Part shown: positions 61,035 through 64,000 of the stretch, one piece after another
Position numbering within the stretch: position 1 is the first letter of the stretch
Layout: every line of letters starts with the position of its first letter
Source: Sympetrum striolatum
Taxonomy: Eukaryota > Arthropoda > Insecta > Odonata > Libellulidae
DNA length: 64,000 nt
Reading direction: 5' to 3'
Assembly (NCBI GenBank): GCA_947579665.1
Contig: OX388341.1
Span: forward strand, 5,756,752-5,820,751
Program-made: the position numbers and the translations under genes
Notes under the pieces: model-generated
What the model saw: only the letters and a program-made list of their open reading frames with translations
Told to the model about the DNA's origin: nothing
Databases searched by the model: none

Positions 61035-61201
61035 AAATATATATATATATATATCGTATTTTTTAACGAGAGATTAGTTTCTTTCTTCACCTTCACGACG
61101 TACGGCTTTCTTAACTGTACTTAACATAAACGAAACGGAATCAGGCGTAACTTTGTGGTAGTTATTAATGATATCAAAATCCATATTGAGAAAACTTTTA
61201 C

Positions 61202-61432
61202 TAGACCACAGAGAAGGTACACAAGCGACCATGGTTTCGCAGCATGGCTGCATCATCAGGCAATAGGATCGGAAAAAACTCAAGAATATATACAAAAATA
61301 TCAAACCAGTAGGCGAATCAGAAAGCAGTAAAGTTGGGAAGGGAGGGGGGGAGGAAGAAGGAGTAAGTTGAGGTGGGGGAGGGGAAGGAGACAAAGTACA
61401 TAAAGTCCAACGATACAAAAACAGGAGAACAG
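61202..61432 (-). repeat. Penelope pseudo-LTR, minus-strand arm
   Basis: 231 bp, matching the inverted 62,171-62,401 at roughly 98 % (a handful of substitutions). It contains a C-rich pyrimidine tract (CTCCTTCCCCTCCCCCACCT) and ends with the hammerhead motif. Confidence 0.9.
61227..61259 (-). ncRNA. Hammerhead ribozyme core (minus strand)
   Basis: On the minus strand: CTGATGA box, one extra T, stem II GCAGC-CAT-GCTGC (five perfect pairs), GAAA, then a very short stem III from the CCATGG palindrome, and the GTC cleavage triplet. The first two stem I pairs (GC with GC) are available. Minimal hammerheads with tiny stem III are established for pseudo-LTRs of Penelope-like elements, where they may act as dimers. 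Stem I beyond two pairs is not obvious. Confidence 0.75.
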
Positions 61433-61451
61433 TAAGATACAAAGTAGCACA

Positions 61452-61870
61452 TTAAATGAAAAGGGTAGGGGTGGAGGGGGTGAGGTTGGAAAGGATAGTT
61501 TTCAAAATGCGAGAGGGATTGGGAAAAAGGTATTCATTGACAATGTTCGAGGAAGAACCTCTCAGGATTTCAACCGTCTCTAAGGCGTCTATTTTAGAAC
61601 TCCGGTCACACACATGCAACACAGTCATGTCTAACTCACTAAAATGTCCTTTTTTTAATAAATGCTTGCTGAAATGGGAAGCGGATGGGTTTTGATGGAC
61701 ATAAGCACGTTTATGTTCTTGCAATCTAGTCTGAAAACATCTGGCAGTTTTCCCCACATAAAAAGCGTCACAATCATCACAATTAAGACGATACACCCCA
61801 CTCCTCTTGAGTATGTCGATGGAATCTTTACAGTTCACTAATAAATCTTTAAGCTTAGGACCTGTCTTTA
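61452..61870 (-). pseudogene. GIY-YIG endonuclease domain of a Penelope-like element (partial)
   Basis: The open minus-strand frame reads TGPKLKDLLVNCKDSIDILK at the linker. The GIY-YIG core follows: SGVYRLNCDDCDAFYVGKTA, then RCFQTRLQEHKRAY. The GVY and YVG motifs, the catalytic-type Arg in RLQEH and the downstream HLLKKGH segment are all present. It ends at a stop at 61,452 in a Ser/Thr/Pro-rich tail. In intact elements this domain is fused to the C-terminus of the reverse transcriptase and nicks target DNA. Here it begins at an inversion junction, so the upstream RT is absent from this strand. The domain itself is unbroken. Confidence 0.88.
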
Positions 61871-61885
61871 ATTGGACCTGTCACA

Positions 61886-62154
61886 AGTTGGCTGCTTACA
61901 ATAGCATGGTTCACCGCTTATTAACTGTTCCACTGTCAACAGCCAATTTCAATACTGAAGTGAACATCATAAAACATATTGCGCTTAGAAATGGCTTCAA
62001 CCCCAACATCATAGACAATATAATAGGCAAGAAATATAAGAAATTGGCCCTCAACGGCATATTCCGTGTGATTAAATGTAGTGATAAGAAATGGTGTTCC
62101 CTTATTTACTTTGGTGATACTTCTTATTTTATTTCCAACAGTGTTAAAGATTAA
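61886..62154 (+). pseudogene. Reverse transcriptase C-terminal fragment of a Penelope-like element
   Basis: The plus-strand frame reads CHKLAAYNSMVHRLLTVPLS, then TANFNTEVNIIKHIALRNGF and NPNIIDNIIGKKYKKLALNG. This matches the conserved region C-terminal to the catalytic palm in Penelope-like RTs (HKLAAY, RLL..PLS, E...IK.IA..NG). It ends VKD-stop at 62,154, directly before the pseudo-LTR, without the GIY-YIG domain, which lies inverted on its left. The YADD-type catalytic motif lies outside what is preserved. Confidence 0.82.
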
Positions 62155-62170
62155 TTCCTGTGCGCATTCG

Positions 62171-62401
62171 CTGTTCTCCTGTTTTTGTATCGTTGGACTT
62201 TATGTACTTTGTCTCCTTCCCCTCCCCCACCTCAACTTACTCCTTCTTCCTCCCCCCCTCCCTTCCCACCTTTACTGCTTTCTGATTCGCCTACTGGTTT
62301 GATATTTTTGTATATATTCTTGAGTTTTTTCCGATCCTTTTGCCTGATGATGCAGCCATGCTGCGAAACCATGGTCACTTGTGTACCTTCTCTGTGGTCT
62401 A
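62171..62401 (+). repeat. Penelope pseudo-LTR, plus-strand arm
   Basis: 231-bp inverted partner of 61,202-61,432. Differences include A-to-C in the CCCACCTTTAC segment, T in CCTTTTGCC and A after the hammerhead cleavage triplet. The apparent Pro/Ser-rich open frame over it is the translation of the pyrimidine tract, not a gene. Confidence 0.9.
62344..62376 (+). ncRNA. Hammerhead ribozyme core (plus strand)
   Basis: Identical 33-base core in the opposite arm, CTGATGATGCAGCCATGCTG followed by CGAAACCATGGTC. The base after the cleavage triplet is A rather than G, which removes the first stem I pair, so this copy may be weaker than its partner. Confidence 0.72.
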
Positions 62402-62418
62402 ACTTACCTTCTTGTTAG

Positions 62419-64000
62419 TTTAGTTGGAAATGATGAAAGAAGCAATGAAATTCTCTTTGCCATGGTGTTAATCACTGATAATTAATGCAGTATTATCTTT
62501 AAATTGGAGTGCAAATATTCAGTTTAGAAACCAAGAGATTTAAGAGGATAATAGTTATTCAGTTCGACTTGATTTGAGTTTGATAACTCCCTGAAAATCA
62601 TCTAAATAATTCTATTTTAATTAAAATTCAGTTAATTACTCCATGAGAATATCATTAGACATACAAATAGATAATTGTGTATCAAATATCGTTTAAAGGA
62701 CCACAAACGATGAAGATATTAATGAAGGAAGTAATCACTGGATTTTATCAAATGTCTTATCGTGAAGATTACGCCTCTCGTCATTGCAGCATAAAAATTC
62801 GAGATTTAGTATCACTCGATGTATATTTTATTTGATTGGATATAAATCGAATGTCAGGAATATGCAAAAATTATAATATTATTTGAAACTAGTGGTAATC
62901 TAAAAAATACATTCAATTTTAGTATCCATTGCATTCTTTGATTGTATCTTTTTCCCAGACAAGGCGGTAAATGCACGAAAGAAAACAAACACATAGTTCT
63001 CAACGAAGCAAACGATGAGTTCGCCTTGAACTTGAATAAAGGCAAAGAATCGAAGGCCATTGGGAAGTCATTACTCGTCTTTTGGCATTGTTAGCATGAG
63101 CTTACTTCTTTTACTGATACCTCGAAAATGAAAGCAACCAAAATGAAATGAAAACGATGCTTGGAAAATGTGAAATGAATTGAAGGACGTTGGAAACCCA
63201 TCACTGGTCTAAGAGTGATTGTTAACGTGAACATAGCTTCTTTTTAAACTGCTTTGAAAGTGAAAGCAACGGTAAAGGGAAGCAAAATATCAATAGGTGT
63301 TGGAAAGAGCTCATAAAGAAAGCAAAACTGCATTTCTGGGTCTGATCACAGAAAAATACAGAAAAAGGAAAGAGTAAGTCTGACCATTGCATTGCTGTAC
63401 TGTACCAATTATTCTATATTAAATTACACCATATGAGAATTATAAAAGATAGCAACTTACTACATGGTTGTTCAGAAATATGTAATAATGCTCAAAGTTC
63501 TTATTAAAAACCTTTTATTCACCCCCAAAACTATCGATCAATAAATCACTTAATTGATAGTCCGTTCCACAGGTTTTTATTATATATTACACGATGTGAA
63601 AAAAAAACTTCACAGTCCATAACGGGAGGACATTTTCAAAATACGTTATATTACAGATTGATATAAAAATATATAAATTGTGCTTACCTAAGCCGAAGCT
63701 CCAATCCACTGACATTACCATCGAAGGATCTCCTGTACGACTTTCACTTCCTGAAGACGCCAATGAGCATAACGCCAAGACAATATCGGTGTTGCCTCCC
63801 AAACAATTAAAAAAGATAAATTCCAAATTAAGAAAATATGTATATGGATAAAAATCGGAATTATAATCTAAAGCCATGCAAATGTAAAGCGAAGTAAGTA
63901 ATTTGAAAACTACGTATTCCTGTTCATTCGCAACCGTTGACCAAACAGTTTAAAATATATTGTTACATCACCGCACAATATTAAAATGATAATATCTAAT
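62419..64000 (+). repeat. Segmental duplication, copy 2
   Basis: Direct-orientation copy of 50,025-51,634, running off the window end. Its left end lies within three bases of the right end of the Penelope-like element. The candidate exon of copy 1 is decayed here. Confidence 0.92.
63677..63792 (-). pseudogene. Decayed duplicate of the 51.4-kb candidate exon
   Basis: Open as LGGNTDIVLALCSLASSGSE and SRTGDPSMV, then one base is missing relative to copy 1, giving MSVDWSFGLG in the shifted frame. The acceptor AG is now TG (AATTGTTTGGG), while the donor GTAAGC survives. It looks non-functional whether or not copy 1 is a real exon. Confidence 0.45.

Larger units (their letters stand above)
61074..62416. 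mobile_element. Rearranged Penelope-like retroelement
   Basis: The element is split into two opposed parts. The minus-strand part (about 61,074-61,870) holds, in transcription order, a GIY-YIG endonuclease frame, a pseudo-LTR with hammerhead core, and then an open segment MDFDIINNYHKVTPDS that may be the start of a second, tandem ORF copy. The plus-strand part (about 61,886-62,416) holds the C-terminal part of the reverse transcriptase and a second pseudo-LTR. Partial tandem and inverted arrangements are typical of Penelope-like elements. The catalytic RT core is missing, so the copy is dead. Arms are nearly identical, so insertion is recent. Confidence 0.85.

Noticed and set aside
61074..61442. 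Pro/Ser-rich open frames over the Penelope arms (also 62,185-62,418)
   Set aside because: They are translations of the pyrimidine-rich pseudo-LTR. Only the short MDFDIINNYHK segment after the hammerhead may belong to an element ORF.

Overview
The window is eukaryotic nuclear DNA from an arthropod, most probably an insect. It is AT-rich, has no compact genes or operons, shows many GT/AG splice-like sites, and carries a mariner element (TA target duplication, transposase relic), a Penelope-like element (reverse transcriptase and GIY-YIG relics, hammerhead motifs) and a tRNA-derived SINE-like sequence. No species can be named from the sequence alone. No long intact protein-coding ORF is present.

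Positions 1 to about 40,417 are a head-to-tail macrosatellite. There are nine complete units of 4,281-4,284 bp (one enlarged to 5,605 bp by the mariner) and a tenth, truncated and diverged unit at the right edge. The array is cut by the left end of the window. Each unit ends with four ~105-bp subrepeats. Each subrepeat folds into nested stems, and one subrepeat has changed both sides of a stem together. Each unit also holds a degenerate ~305-bp direct duplication and a set of short candidate exons with good splice signals. Most of these are on the minus strand and two are plus-strand microexons. None of the products is recognised. The array is not rDNA, histone or 5S DNA. Unit 4 carries a dead mariner copy with perfect 30-bp ends and, separately, a ~620-bp diverged tract that looks like gene conversion.

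Positions 40,418-64,000 are non-array DNA. They hold degenerate tandem repeats (~525-bp units, and a ~20-bp minisatellite beside a tRNA-like SINE head), a GC-rich 220-bp foldback element, two related promoter/exon-like modules, and a 1.6-kb direct segmental duplication (50.0-51.6 and 62.4-64.0 kb). A rearranged Penelope-like element (61.1-62.4 kb) has two 231-bp inverted arms, each with a hammerhead ribozyme core. A third, decayed hammerhead lies alone at 46.34 kb.

Scattered minus-strand candidate exons (41.4, 44.3, 46.0, 46.2, 51.4, 53.9, 54.8, 56.4 kb) could be alternative 5' exons of a gene reading leftward into the array. The best is 41,386-41,469, which has an ATG and strong splice sites on both sides. 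This is inference from splice signals and reading phase only and would need transcript data.
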